A DNA stretch of 64,000 nt from Ypsolopha sequella (lineage: Eukaryota > Arthropoda > Insecta > Lepidoptera > Ypsolophidae). The notes below the pieces were generated by a model. The model worked only from the letters and a program-made list of their open reading frames with translations. It ran no database searches and had not been told where the DNA came from. The position numbers and the translations under genes are program-made. How positions within the stretch are numbered: the stretch's first letter is position 1; every line of letters begins with the position of its first letter. This document shows positions 1 through 9,997 of the stretch, in pieces. The stretch is from NCBI GenBank assembly GCA_934047225.1, contig OW204009.1:19527161-19591160 (forward strand). Reading direction: 5' to 3'.

Positions 1-273
1 CACCACTTCACCTGTCAGTGATAGGGTTAGGCGCCGAACATGCCACGTTTCAGTGGGTTGGGCCGCCGCCCACACAATTCTCAAGCGTGTCCCACTACAA
101 GATGCAGTACCGCAACAAGAAGGAGCAGGGCGTGTGGAAGGACGGCGTGCAGGTGCCGCCGGACATGTTCACCGCCACGCAGCCGCACCTGCAGCGGAAC
201 GTGGTCTACGAGTTCCGGGTCGTGGCGGGAAGCAACGCGGGGGACAGCGAGCCCAGTAATGTCGTCTTTGTCG
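1..273 (+). CDS. Fibronectin type III module exon (partial, left edge) of a titin/twitchin-like protein
   Basis: The frame that begins at base 3 is open from the window edge and reads as one Fn3 module. Visible landmarks are ATFQW (strand B Trp), SHYKMQYR (strand C Tyr), VYEFRVVAGSNAG (strand F and FG loop) and the closing EPSNVVFVG. The reading stops being Fn3-like exactly at a GTGAGC donor at 274, leaving the last codon split after its first base (phase 1). The next Fn3 exons in the window begin and end in the same phase, so they join without frameshift. Tandem Fn3 modules of this type build the sarcomeric proteins titin, twitchin and projectin, where they bind myosin and set filament spacing; that assignment rests on module style only. 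The start of the exon lies outside the window. The open frame that continues past 274 is LINE sequence read through by chance. Confidence 0.75.
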
Positions 274-331
274 GTGAGCTCATGAGCATTAATTTCATAA
301 AAAATTTACACACTGCAAACATTCATAAATT

Positions 332-1026
332 CATTATGTCATACGGCATGCTGTTATGGGGTAGAGCCGCGGATACAGACGCAGTCTTTGTTTTGCAGAA
401 GAGAGCAATTCAGGCTATTTATAATATGAAGCACCGGGATTCATTAAGAGAAAAGTTGACAGAAATTAATATATTAACGGTTCCTTGTGAATATATTTAC
501 CAAGTCCTTAGATATGTCAGACAAAATGTTGAGTCTTTCCTAGGGCTTGGTGAGCAACATTGTAAGGAAACCAGAAATGAGCATAAACTGGCTTTTCCAA
601 AAATCAGACTCGCCAAAGTGAGTACGTCTTTCGTAGGACATGGTATAAGATTTTACAATAACCTTCCAAAAGAGGTCCTTACTTTGTCAGAGAATAAGTT
701 TAAACAGTATATTAAGCAGGGCCTACTGAAAAAGGCATATTATAAAATAAATGAATATTTGGATGTTGGTGAAGCATGGTGTTATAGTGATAATGATATT
801 TGTCATGATGTTAGGTTATAATTTAATTAATTAGTATAATTACCTAACTTACGATTCCTCTAAAGAGTTAACATTAAGTAATTACAGACTGTAAAAGGAA
901 ATAGAATATAAGAGACAGGTAGGCAAAGATATATATATATATATATATTTTCATTAACCTGAATTCCTGCTGTCTTGTATTTTCTTATCCTTAGGTTAAA
1001 GTAGATATCAATAAATAAATAAATAC
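332..1026 (+). mobile_element. LINE 3' fragment (family A), end of reverse transcriptase ORF plus 3' UTR
   Basis: Bases 332-820 encode the C-terminal region of a non-LTR retrotransposon ORF2, with IMSYGMLLWGRAADTDAVF, LQKRAIQAIYNMKHRDSLRE and a stop at about 820. The 3' UTR follows, contains an (AT)n run at 932-950, and ends in a short (AATA)n tail at about 1010-1026. A second copy of the same fragment lies in reverse orientation at 9998-10671 and matches through both the coding part and the UTR, which fixes the left border at about 332. The catalytic RT core is absent, so this is a 5'-truncated dead copy. The clade is CR1/Jockey-like by style; I cannot place it more exactly. Confidence 0.75.
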
Positions 1027-1843
1027 ATTCTTTATTTACCAGACAAAAGTCCAAAATTACAATTAAATTATAAGTTACGATTACAGGAATTACATTCAGT
1101 TAAATAATATAAGATTAGATTAGATTTAAACATCATCAATAACACGAACAAAAACACGAACAACAATTATTTTTTACAAATTAGGAAGAAAAGCTTATGT
1201 GGTACTTTTGCCATAGTTTATGTAGCGGGCTTGCTTGCCATTCTCTCACTGCACCAATAATGGCGTTCTTAGATGCGCATATCACAGCGCGCGTCCCCGC
1301 AGAACGCTGACGCAAGAGTGCGCTCCAACCCGGCGCGCCGCCCTCACAGAACATTCCGCTCGCACTGCAGTGGTACGGCAGTCGGAATAGCGCTCGCCAC
1401 GCGATGTTATATTGCACGCGCATCTGCCGCATCGCCTCCACCGTGTGCGAGCACCAAAGCTCCACGGTGTAGACGTTTGTACGGAATGTGAGGAACAGCT
1501 GCTACTTCACTTCTTTGGTGCATCGTTGGAAGCGTCTCGCAAGCATATTGGCTCGCACTGTTATCGCTCGTCGTTGGCGTTCGATGTCTGCTTCGTCGGA
1601 CAGTCTAGTATTAATGATGTGGCCCAGATAGCGTACTTCATCTAATTGCCTCAAAATGTTACCATTTAATCTAAGAGTTAGATTTGTGGTAGGTGTGTTA
1701 GGTGATTGAAACGCAATGTACTCGGACTTCTCAGCGTTATGGTCTTGTGCGTATTTCGCACATACCTCGAGTAGCTTTCTCATTGCTTTTATGGATGGAC
1801 TTAAGAGAACCATATCGTCGGCGTAGCAGATGTTATTAACCAT
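1027..1843 (-). mobile_element. LINE 3' fragment (family B), RT catalytic motif to 3' end
   Basis: Read on the minus strand, 1843 down to 1502 encodes the RT catalytic block NICYADDMVLLSPSI followed by EKSEYIAF and YLGHIINTRLSDEADI, all normal RT thumb-region features. After a frameshift the C-terminal part continues at 1465-1181 (ELWCSHTVEAMRQMRV and on). The 3' UTR runs to about 1027, where it meets the tail of the family A fragment tail to tail. The same family seems to provide the larger minus-strand LINE at 10700-13560, whose RT breaks off just before this block. The 5' part is missing and the frame is broken, so the copy is inactive. Confidence 0.7.
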
Positions 1844-1845
1844 TC

Positions 1846-2293
1846 AAAATTCAAAATTCAAATTCAAATTCAAAATTCAAAAAGTTTATTTTGCAAAGTA
1901 GGTATATATAATACACGTTTCACAAGTCAAATTTTAATCTTATAAAAATATATGTAATAAAATAATAAATGTACATGAACTACTTAGATTAAATGTTTAT
2001 TTAATTTATGTAGCAATATATATACAATTAAAATTATAGGTAAAATATTATTATACAAGGTGAAATCCAATCAACCGCCCGAACCCATACCGGAGACCCG
2101 GCCAGGGACCAGGAACAAGGTTCAATGATCACCAACCGAGCCCCCAGCACGAATCCAGGCGGCCGACCAAATCCCATCCTATATACTACATAGTAATAGG
2201 TTACGTATATAAATACATGCCTACCTCCGCTCATTCGATTAGTCTTGCTAAGAAGAACGGGCAAGAAACTTGGCAAGATCATGTCTTTTTTTT
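1846..2293 (-). repeat. About 430-bp dispersed repeat with (TTGAAT)n tail, copy 1
   Basis: The segment matches 15617-16037 in the opposite orientation over nearly its whole length, including the distinctive core around 2075-2190 (revcomp GGTCTCCGGTATGGGTTCGG). On its own strand it ends with TTTGCAAAATAAACT and several copies of TTGAAT or TTGAATT, the simple-repeat 3' tail expected of a SINE or of the 3' end of a LINE. No coding capacity is convincing. I favour a SINE or LINE 3' end; the family is not named here. Confidence 0.6.
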
Positions 2294-2322
2294 AACATAA
2301 ACTTAAACTATACATTGAATTA

Positions 2323-2327
2323 CTTAT
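2323..2327. repeat. Left 5-bp target site duplication of BEL-1 (CTTAT)
   Basis: CTTAT directly precedes the 5' LTR and recurs directly after the 3' LTR at 9993-9997. Five-base duplications are normal for BEL/Pao integrases. Confidence 0.85.
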
Positions 2328-2729
2328 TGTTCACGCCACAACGTGACGTGACGGATCCGCACGCGCATGCGCAGAAGTGGCTCGCGACGCGGCGCGCCGG
2401 ATGACTAATTTCGCAACACAGCGCTGGCGCCAACTTGCACGCCAGCAATCGCTCTCTTCCGCGCGGGACGTCTCTCGAAGCACACGTGTGCGCGCTCGCG
2501 CCGCCGAAACAACAAATATCGCGTACCTACCAGTGTTGTGTTCACATTACTCCACGAACCAAGACATCCAGCTCATCCCTGCCCAAGATCAGCCCAACAA
2601 GGAGGGACGCCACGCGGCGCATTCGCTGGCTCATCCACAATCATCATCACAGGTCAGTTCACTCACAATCTTTTCCAATCACATACTCAAATCCCATCAC
2701 ATCTGCATTCCTGTAACCTAGCGGTTACA
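2328..2729 (+). repeat. BEL-1 5' LTR (402 bp)
   Basis: It is a direct repeat of 9567-9992, bounded by TGTT and TTACA. It differs by lacking one copy of a 24-bp unit (CAGTGTTGTGTTCACATTA) that is doubled in the 3' LTR and in the solo LTR at 60209. The first half is rich in CpG and GC, so short unrelated frames stay open there; none is taken as a gene. Confidence 0.9.
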
Positions 2730-2733
2730 TTTC

Positions 2734-2790
2734 TGGTCCTTCGAGCGGAAAATTTCAAATAATTTCGAAAATTTCTGGTCCCTCGAGCGG
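2734..2790 (+). promoter_or_regulatory. Candidate primer binding site of BEL-1, duplicated
   Basis: TGGTCCTTCGAGCGG starts 5 bases after the LTR and has the TGG start expected where a tRNA 3' CCA end pairs. A nearly identical TGGTCCCTCGAGCGG starts at 2776, 42 bases further on, and the flanking GAAAATTT is copied too. Only the first is at the normal distance from the LTR. The tRNA was not identified. Confidence 0.5.
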
Positions 2791-3902
2791 AAAATTTTTG
2801 GTTTAAACCACCCCTCGCCTCCCCCCCGCCGGCCCGTAACTTCGTTTGAACCAGCCCCCGTCGATTTACTACAGTCCATTTTCACCCGGTTACATATTTT
2901 GGCCCCCTCCCCGGCCCTTTTTCCGGCAAAAAATATTTTGTGGTCTCGAATACCTATTTCGGGTAGGTCATTACCGCGCCCGCGCCGCCTAGAACATTCC
3001 ATTTATCTGTATAGAACCGGCCCCCCCCCGCCCCCGCCACACAATAAACTCACTTTCATCCCGTTTATTATTATTATTCAGCTCAGATAATATAATTATA
3101 TCCATTCAGCCCAATTGTTTGTTACAGTCCACTATATTTCTTTATTAAAACCCCCCCCCGTCACTCCCCGGGATTAATTATCAGCCCTTATACGTACGTT
3201 ACATATGTATACTACGTTATTACGTTACGTATTACCAAAGCTTGATTTGCATCATTGGATTGTCCACTCATTTAGATCCGATTTCGGCTAGGTAAATACA
3301 TTCTTTGTTTGTTTACGCACTCAAAGAAGTAGGTAGGTATTTTATTCTATAAATAGAATTTACCACGGCTGTTGCTTTTTTTTGTAATTGTACTTTCGTG
3401 TAAGCAAGAACTAGCGCGTATTGTCGGCACATGATTTCAAGGCAAATAACATAAAAGTGAACAAGTTCATCAGCCCTTTCCGATATTTTGTGTTACGGTA
3501 ATCTCGTGTCGCAGAAATAGATTGCCGGACAGTTTTTTTCGTGTTATTGCCTGCTATTTAACCGGGTGCATATAGCACAAATATAGTAAACATTTTTTTT
3601 TTTCCTTTCTACTCGTCTCTGCTCTTATTGTTTATGGTACACATATAGGGTGTTCCACGTTGGTTTATCAGCTCATATACAGGTTGTTTAAAAAAAAAAA
3701 ATTTTTTTTTTCTCTGTCGTGTTTATTTAAGAGTTCCGTGTTCCGTTTGAACATAGTCATTGTTACTTCATCCGCGCAAGTATCTCAGCTCTATTCATCT
3801 ATCTCATCAATTATTTCAGTTGTACGCTCGCTTTTATAGTTCAGCTCAAACTCGTTGCGTATTTTATCTTAGTAAACAACCACCTAGTTTAACAAGATTA
3901 AG
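2791..3902 (+). other. BEL-1 untranslated leader with polyC tracts
   Basis: About 1.1 kb without a supported gene separates the primer site from gag. It carries several runs of 7-9 C (near 2820, 3025, 3150) and A/T runs near 3690. Short ORFs here share no recognisable domain and lie in the leader of a retroelement, so they are not annotated. Confidence 0.55.
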
Positions 3903-5472
3903 ATGCCTTCGAAATCACAAGCCGCGATGTTTTGTGAGGCCGTAAAGGCGATAGTTCTGTTAAAGGAGATTGGTGCGGCGGTCGAGTCAGGCGACAGAAA
4001 AACATATTCTGTGGCGGACTTCACCGCTCGTTACGCAAACATACAACACGTTAAAGCTAAGTTAGAGGACGTATATTATGAGATCCTTGACGATGAGGAT
4101 TTGTCCGACGAAACTGAGGCAACCTACACGAAAAATTTTCAGTCGGCACTTAGTAACTATGATGCTATCCTAGTGGCATTCGAAAAATTAAAAGAAAAAT
4201 CAGCTCTTCCGGACAAGACGCAACCCCTCAGCTCAGGTACACCCGTTGGTGTTCTACCAAAAATACCCATTCCGGAGTTTCACTCGAACGTGGAAGAATG
4301 GCCCTCGTTTATTGCCGTTTTTAGGAGCCTCATCAGTGAGATGGCTACAGTCTCGGATGCTGTCAAACTGCATTATTTGTTAGGCGCCCTAAAGGGTGAG
4401 GCACATGAAATGGTGAAACACCTCTACCCTACCAACGAGAATTAGTCCCATAGCCATGGAAATTCTCACCAAGCGTTACGACAATCGTCGCGTACTCATT
4501 GACCGATTTGTGGACATTATCATGAACCTTCCGCACATCCACATGCGCTCGGATATCCGCACATCGTTTTTAATTCCGCTTATCTCAGCGCAAAGCGCTC
4601 TCCGCAACCTCGATCTGCCCATGAAGGATTCTGACTATGTTTTCGTGTCCATGGTGGTGCGAAAACTACAAGGCGAGCTCCGCACTCTTTTCGAGCGGAA
4701 GTACGGATCTCGCGCAACTCTGCCCACGCTCAAGAACCTCATTGAGTTCTTGGAAGAGCACGCACGCTGCAAAGAGAATGAGTCGTCGTCCCTTGCGTCA
4801 CAGGATGCTCCTTCTTCAGCACGGCTCGGCCCGTCAGAAAGGCTCGCTCAGCTCAATCAGCTGGTTCAGCCCACTCGAGGTACTTCACGTCAGCCCTACC
4901 AGGCTCATCAAGAGTTCCGCCCCATGGCTCCTCGGCAGGACAATCGCTCCCCCCGTCCTATTCGTCAACCATTTTTGGCATTTGAGACAGCGCCAGTTTA
5001 CTCGGCCCAAACATCCCCATCACCCACTCGCCAACAAAATTATTCGGCTCAACCTTCTTCCCCTTCTGGTGGTATGCCATGCCCATACTGCAAGAATAGG
5101 GGACATAAGCTCATCGCCTGCCCACAATTTAATAACCAACCGGTTCAAGGTCGGTGGGATTTTGTGAACTCACGCAACCGGTGCCGACGCTGTTTGGGTC
5201 CTCACTATGAGAACGAGTGCAGGTCTACACGTGCATGCAAGGAGTGTGGGCGGACTGGCCACCATACTTCACTGCATCGCCATGGGGCCATGTCTCCGAC
5301 ACGCTCATCTGCTCATTTGCTGCCTCCGTCTCTACGTGAGCAGCCCAGACAGCGCTCAGCGCATGAGCCTCAACACCATTCGGCACATGCTACACAGGCA
5401 CACACGTCCCGTCCCAACCCGCCCACTCAATCGCGATCGCCAAGTAGGTCTCGGGTAGGTAGGCAACAATGA
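3903..5472 (+). pseudogene. gag: BEL-1 gag, frameshifted
   Basis: Gag forms the capsid-like particle and packages RNA. The first part (3903-4445, 180 residues) begins at an ATG and ends with the conserved capsid stretch around FHSNVEEWPSFIAVFRSL and LKGEAHEMV. The second part (4456-5472, 338 residues) continues the capsid (MEILTKRYDNRR) in another frame, so one base has been lost near 4443. The C-terminal half has three zinc-binding motifs: CPYCKNRGHKLIAC (C-x2-C-x4-H-x4-C), CRRCLGPHYENEC, and CKECGRTGHHTSLH with a final His. A TGA at 5470-5472 ends the frame, and the same frame is open again through to pol. Apart from the frameshift the protein looks well preserved. Confidence 0.8.
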
Positions 5473-5574
5473 CTACCTACAATAACAGAGCACTATGAAG
5501 GCGAGGACGACCAGCACTCAGCACACTCATCACACATTCACTCATCACATACACACTCAGCTCCTTTTCACTCA

Positions 5575-8500
5575 ATGACTTCAACTCCAACAGAAAATTA
5601 CTGTAACTCCGCACAACGTGTAGTGAACGTCACTAACACACCAATTTTGTTGCCAACTGTCTCACTTAAAATAGCAGACGTACATGGTCAATTTCACTCA
5701 GCACGAGCCCTGTTAGACTGTGGAAGTATGCTGACTCTTTGTTCTCAGCGCATGGCCAGAATTTTAAATTTACCATTAAAACATACATCTCTAAAAATCG
5801 CAGGAGTTGGAAATCAGCACACACAAGACTCAAAGGCATCAATCACAATTGTATGCCGACCTACACACCGTGACACACCTACGATCACGGCCACAGCCCA
5901 TATATTGAAGAACGTAACTGGGTACCTACCGTTAGAAAAGGTTCCAGATCTCGCTCAGTTAACAGGTCACCCACCGATTCCTCTTGCTGATCGAGAATAT
6001 CACACACCAGCTCCGGTTGATCTAATACTAGGATCTGACGTTCTTGGTCAAGTGTTAGACGGAACCAAGGTTTTGCTCGGCCCTGGCAAGCCCATAGCCT
6101 TCGGCACGATATTTGATTTTACATTAATAGGACCTTTCGAAAGTTTACATAACTCACCCACGAATCAGGTCAATTCAGTTCACATTGTCGGCTCTCACAC
6201 GGACTCAGAGCGTTCTACTCATGACATTCACAAAAGTCTTGAGAGGTTTTGGGAGTCCGAGGAACCCCAAACCTACAAGCATACCAGCCCATTAGAGGAT
6301 CAGTGTGAGGACATTTTCCGCACTATAACTACTCGTGAACCATCAGGTCAATATATGGTTACACTGCCCTTTCTGCACAACGCGCCGACATTAGGTTCCA
6401 CTCATGCTATTGCGCTACGCAGGTTTCTCAATTTAGAGAAGAAGCTGCTAGCGAACCCGCCCTTCCGCTCGAAATACGTAGAGTTCATGTCAGATTACAT
6501 AAAATTGGGACATATGTCGCCGTGTCACCCCAATACCTTTGCTCATAAATCCCATTTCTATATCCCACATCATGGCATATTCAAGCCAGGATCAGAAAAG
6601 TTACGCTGCGTCTTTGACGGAAGTTGTAAAAGCTCAAATGCCGTCAATTTAAATGATTGTCTTCATACAGGTCCAGCTCTTCAACAAGATATTGTTGACA
6701 TTATTATGTCCTTCAGGATCCACTCACAAGTTTTCAGCACTGACATCCGAATGATGTTCAGAAATATCCTCATTCACCCAGAGCAAAGACCTTTTCAACT
6801 CATTCTCTGGCGGTCTTCACCCGACCAGCCCCTGCTCACGTATGCCCTTAATACCGTCACATATGGATTAAGGTCCAGCCCATACCATGCCATCCGCACT
6901 TTACTCCAATTGGCTGATGACGAAGGTCATCGCTACCCCCACGCTGCTCAGGTCCTCCGCAAATCAATATTTGTGGACGACATTCTCTCAGGTGCAGATT
7001 CTGTGGAATCTGCTCAGTCGCTCCAAAACGATCTGATCGAGTTACTCGCTCTAGGTGGCTTCCAGCTCAGTAAATGGACCTCCAACTCGCCTCAGCTCCT
7101 TGAACGGTTCCCAGATGACCAGTGCGACATGCCCAAGGACTTTGGCTTCAGTCCCGACTCTAATTCCATTAAGGTTCTGGGAATACAGTGGATTCCTCAA
7201 ACTGATGAGTTCACTTATCGCATTTCTCTGCCCACTCATGCTCAAGTCACAAAGCGCTCCATTCTCAGTACAGTAGCGTCTCTCTATGACCCCAATGGCT
7301 GGGTTACTCCAGTCATCTTCCGTGCAAAGATTCTTCTCCAGAAGCTTTGGCTTCTGAAAATAGGATGGGATGAGCCTATCTCTGAAGAAGTCCACACAGA
7401 GTGGCAACACATCTCAGAGGATCTTCCTCAGCTCTCAAACCTCCGTTTACCTCGACACATTTGTAAGTGTAAGCCCACGTCTACTTACTCACTTCACGGG
7501 TTCGCGGACGCATCAGAGGCTGGATTTGGTGCCGTTATCTATCTTCATGAGCGCAATACCACTGGACATGTCAATGTACACCTAATCATTGGCAAGTCCA
7601 AGGTCGCACCCATTAAGACTCGCCTCTCAATCCCGAAATTGGAGTTGTCAGCCGCGACTCTTTTATCTCAGCTCATGACTCGAGTGTCAGCCCAACTGTC
7701 AGCTCATATACCCATTCAAACACACACATGCTGGTCAGATAGCACAATAGTGTTGGCATGGCTCAATACCCCACCTCACCGATTACAGACTTTCGAGGCC
7801 AATCGAGTGGCTAAGATCACAGCTACTTCAACTAGCAATACGTGGAGGCATGTGCCCACGAACCTCAACCCTGCTGACTGTGCAAGCAGAGGCATGTCTG
7901 CCCAGTCTCTCTCACTTCATGACCTTTGGTGGTCACCCAGTTGGCTCAAAGAACCTACCTGCACTTGGCCCAAGATGCCACCCGCTCTAGGCCATCATGC
8001 TCTCCCAGGCCTTAAGCCCAAAAAAGTACCAGCACACATAGCAGTCCCAGATATCGATCTGGACTTGCTCACTCGCTACAGCTCACTTGACAAGCTCGTC
8101 GGAGTGACGGCTTGTATTCAAAGGTTCATATTCAATTGTCGGCACAGCCCAGATGCACGGCGCTCTGGTCCGTTGACAGCTAATGAACGCAGGGACGCTC
8201 TGTTGCACTGGGTCCGCTCTGTTCAGCACAATGAGTTTGCTGAAGACATTAATCGTATCCAGACTGATAAAGTTTGTCCCGTTCGGCTCCAGCGCCTCTC
8301 GCCCTTCATAAAGGACGGCCTCTTGAGAGTCGGTGGTCGTCTCTCTCACGCGTCAATTAGGTATGACGCTCAACACCCACTCATTCTACCCAGCTCAAGT
8401 CCGCTCGTAGATCTCATCATAGACCATTATCACAAAATACACTGCCACCCTGGAGCTGACACATTACACGCCATATTACGCCAGCAGTACTGGATTCTGT

Positions 8501-9585
8501 CCGCTCGTCGTATTATTAGACACCGCGTGTTTAAATGTATTAGATGTTTCCGGTGCCGCGCTCAGCCTAAGGCTCCGCTCATGGCTGATCTCCCAGTAGA
8601 CAGAGTTACTCCTCAGCCAGTTTTTAGTCACGTCACGACGGACTTTGCTGGCCACTTCTTCGTTAAATCCAGCACGTTGCGGAACGCGAAACTCATAAAG
8701 GCGTACTTTTGTATTTTCGTTTGCCTCGCAACAAAGGCGGTTCATTTGGAACCAGTCTCTGCACTCACAACGGAAGCGTTCTTTGCGGCATTGCAACGTT
8801 TTATCTCACGTCGCGGTACTCCAGTTCTCATTCGCTCAGACTGCGGCACAAACTATGTAGGTGCTAGGAATCAGCTCATTGAAGTTCAGAACTTCCTCAG
8901 GTCAAACAATGATGCAATCACTCACAAGCTCGCGAATCAGCACATAACTTGGTTACTGAACCCGCCTAAAGGGCCTTGGTTCGGCGCTCTGCACGAAATA
9001 AACGTAAAATCCACCAAGCAACTACTTTATCGCGTGATAGGTGAACAGCACCTCACTTTTGAGGAATTCTCTACCCTTTTGGCTCGAATTGAGGCTGTAC
9101 TCAACTCAAGACCCCTCTGCCCAATTTCATCCGACCCTACGGACTTTGAACCTCTCACGGCCGGACATTTCATTATTGGTCGTCCGCTCACCGCTCTACC
9201 TGAGCAGTCTTTTGACGACAGACCCATATCTGCTCTTAAACGCTTTCAACTCATTCAAGCGCTCTCTCAGCGCTTTTGGACTCTCTGGTCCAGATCCTAC
9301 CTCCATACCCTGCAAACCCGCTCCAAATGGCTCTCCCCTTCTTCCCCTCCTCAAGTGGGTGAACTGGTCCTCATCAAAGAGGATGACCTGCCTCCGCTCC
9401 AATGGAAGTTGGGGAGAATTCTCCGCACGATACCTGGCAAGGATGGAGTGATCCGAGTTGTGGATCTGGACACAGCCCATGGAAATCTGCGACGACCTGT
9501 GTTCAAGATAGCCAGGCTGCCGTTGGATTCAGCTCAAGAGGAGTCGCAGCCCCGGCCCCCCCAGGATGTTCACGCCACAGCGTGA
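5575..9585 (+). CDS. pol: BEL-1 pol polyprotein (protease, RT, RNase H, integrase)
   Basis: One open frame of 1336 codons, in the same frame as the second gag part. The domain order is typical of BEL/Pao. The aspartic protease is at about residues 40-55 (RALLDCGSMLTL, with DCG in place of DTG as often seen in this group). RT follows with TDIRMMF near 388 and FVDDILSG near 466. RNase H has HGFADASEAGFGAV near 642 and SDSTIVLAWL near 721. Integrase has an HHCC zinc site (HKIHCHPG ... CIRCFRC, about 951-991), then DDE residues in TTDFAGHF (1022), RSDCGTN (1088) and ALHEINVKS (1139). All catalytic residues I looked for are present. The ATG at 5575 is only the first in the open stretch; the frame is open from 5473, so translation by stop readthrough from gag is possible. 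The ORF ends 18 bases into the sequence leading to the 3' LTR boundary. Confidence 0.88.
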   Translation: MTSTPTENYCNSAQRVVNVTNTPILLPTVSLKIADVHGQFHSARALLDCGSMLTLCSQRMARILNLPLKHTSLKIAGVGNQHTQDSKASITIVCRPTHRDTPTITATAHILKNVTGYLPLEKVPDLAQLTGHPPIPLADREYHTPAPVDLILGSDVLGQVLDGTKVLLGPGKPIAFGTIFDFTLIGPFESLHNSPTNQVNSVHIVGSHTDSERSTHDIHKSLERFWESEEPQTYKHTSPLEDQCEDIFRTITTREPSGQYMVTLPFLHNAPTLGSTHAIALRRFLNLEKKLLANPPFRSKYVEFMSDYIKLGHMSPCHPNTFAHKSHFYIPHHGIFKPGSEKLRCVFDGSCKSSNAVNLNDCLHTGPALQQDIVDIIMSFRIHSQVFSTDIRMMFRNILIHPEQRPFQLILWRSSPDQPLLTYALNTVTYGLRSSPYHAIRTLLQLADDEGHRYPHAAQVLRKSIFVDDILSGADSVESAQSLQNDLIELLALGGFQLSKWTSNSPQLLERFPDDQCDMPKDFGFSPDSNSIKVLGIQWIPQTDEFTYRISLPTHAQVTKRSILSTVASLYDPNGWVTPVIFRAKILLQKLWLLKIGWDEPISEEVHTEWQHISEDLPQLSNLRLPRHICKCKPTSTYSLHGFADASEAGFGAVIYLHERNTTGHVNVHLIIGKSKVAPIKTRLSIPKLELSAATLLSQLMTRVSAQLSAHIPIQTHTCWSDSTIVLAWLNTPPHRLQTFEANRVAKITATSTSNTWRHVPTNLNPADCASRGMSAQSLSLHDLWWSPSWLKEPTCTWPKMPPALGHHALPGLKPKKVPAHIAVPDIDLDLLTRYSSLDKLVGVTACIQRFIFNCRHSPDARRSGPLTANERRDALLHWVRSVQHNEFAEDINRIQTDKVCPVRLQRLSPFIKDGLLRVGGRLSHASIRYDAQHPLILPSSSPLVDLIIDHYHKIHCHPGADTLHAILRQQYWILSARRIIRHRVFKCIRCFRCRAQPKAPLMADLPVDRVTPQPVFSHVTTDFAGHFFVKSSTLRNAKLIKAYFCIFVCLATKAVHLEPVSALTTEAFFAALQRFISRRGTPVLIRSDCGTNYVGARNQLIEVQNFLRSNNDAITHKLANQHITWLLNPPKGPWFGALHEINVKSTKQLLYRVIGEQHLTFEEFSTLLARIEAVLNSRPLCPISSDPTDFEPLTAGHFIIGRPLTALPEQSFDDRPISALKRFQLIQALSQRFWTLWSRSYLHTLQTRSKWLSPSSPPQVGELVLIKEDDLPPLQWKLGRILRTIPGKDGVIRVVDLDTAHGNLRRPVFKIARLPLDSAQEESQPRPPQDVHATA

Positions 9586-9992
9586 CGTGACGGATCCGCA
9601 CGCGCATGCGCAGAAGTGGCTCGCGACGCGGCGCGCCGGATGACTAATTTCGCAACACAGCGCTGGCGCCAACTTGCACGCCAGCAATCGCTCTCTTCCG
9701 CGCGGGACGTCTCTCGAAGCACACGTGTGCGCACTCGCGCCGCCTAAACAACAAATATCGCGTACCTACCAGTGTTGTGTTCACATTATATACCAGTGTT
9801 GTGTTCACATTACTCCACGAACCAAGACACCCAGCTCATCCCTGCCCAAGATCAGCCCAACAAGGAGGGACGCCACGCGGCGCATTCGCTGGCTCATCCA
9901 CAATCATCATCACAGGTCAGTTCACTCACAATCTTTTCCAATCACATACTCAAATCCCATCAGCTCTGCATTCCTGTTACCTAGCGGTTACA
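9567..9992 (+). repeat. BEL-1 3' LTR (426 bp)
   Basis: It begins TGTTCACGCC and overlaps the last codons of pol. It is 24 bp longer than the 5' LTR because of a tandem copy of the CAGTGTTGTGTTCACATTA unit at about 9770-9815; scattered single-base differences also occur. It is followed by the CTTAT target duplication (9993-9997). Confidence 0.9.
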
Positions 9993-9997
9993 CTTAT

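Larger units (their letters stand above)
2328..9992 (+). mobile_element. BEL-1: complete BEL/Pao LTR retrotransposon, 7.7 kb
   Basis: Two matching LTRs (2328-2729 and 9567-9992) start with TGTTCACGCC and end with GGTTACA, with CTTAT duplicated on both sides. Inside are a 1.2-kb leader, gag with zinc knuckles, and a pol with protease, RT, RNase H and integrase in the BEL/Pao order. Gag has a one-base frameshift near 4443, and a TGA separates gag from pol in the same frame. The insertion went into a region whose right side is the reversed LINE family A fragment. A solo LTR of the same family sits at 60209-60609, so the family has been active more than once in this genome. Confidence 0.9.

Noticed and set aside
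2377..2721. Overlapping plus-strand ORFs in the BEL-1 LTRs (2377-2762, 9674-10120, 60238-60643)
   Set aside because: GC-rich LTR sequence gives several open frames at once; the ORFs occur in all three LTR copies and have no domain.
7051..7410. Minus-strand ORFs opposite BEL-1 pol (also 8083-8349, 8476-8796, 9027-9480)
   Set aside because: Shadow frames of a strongly supported pol; no domain.
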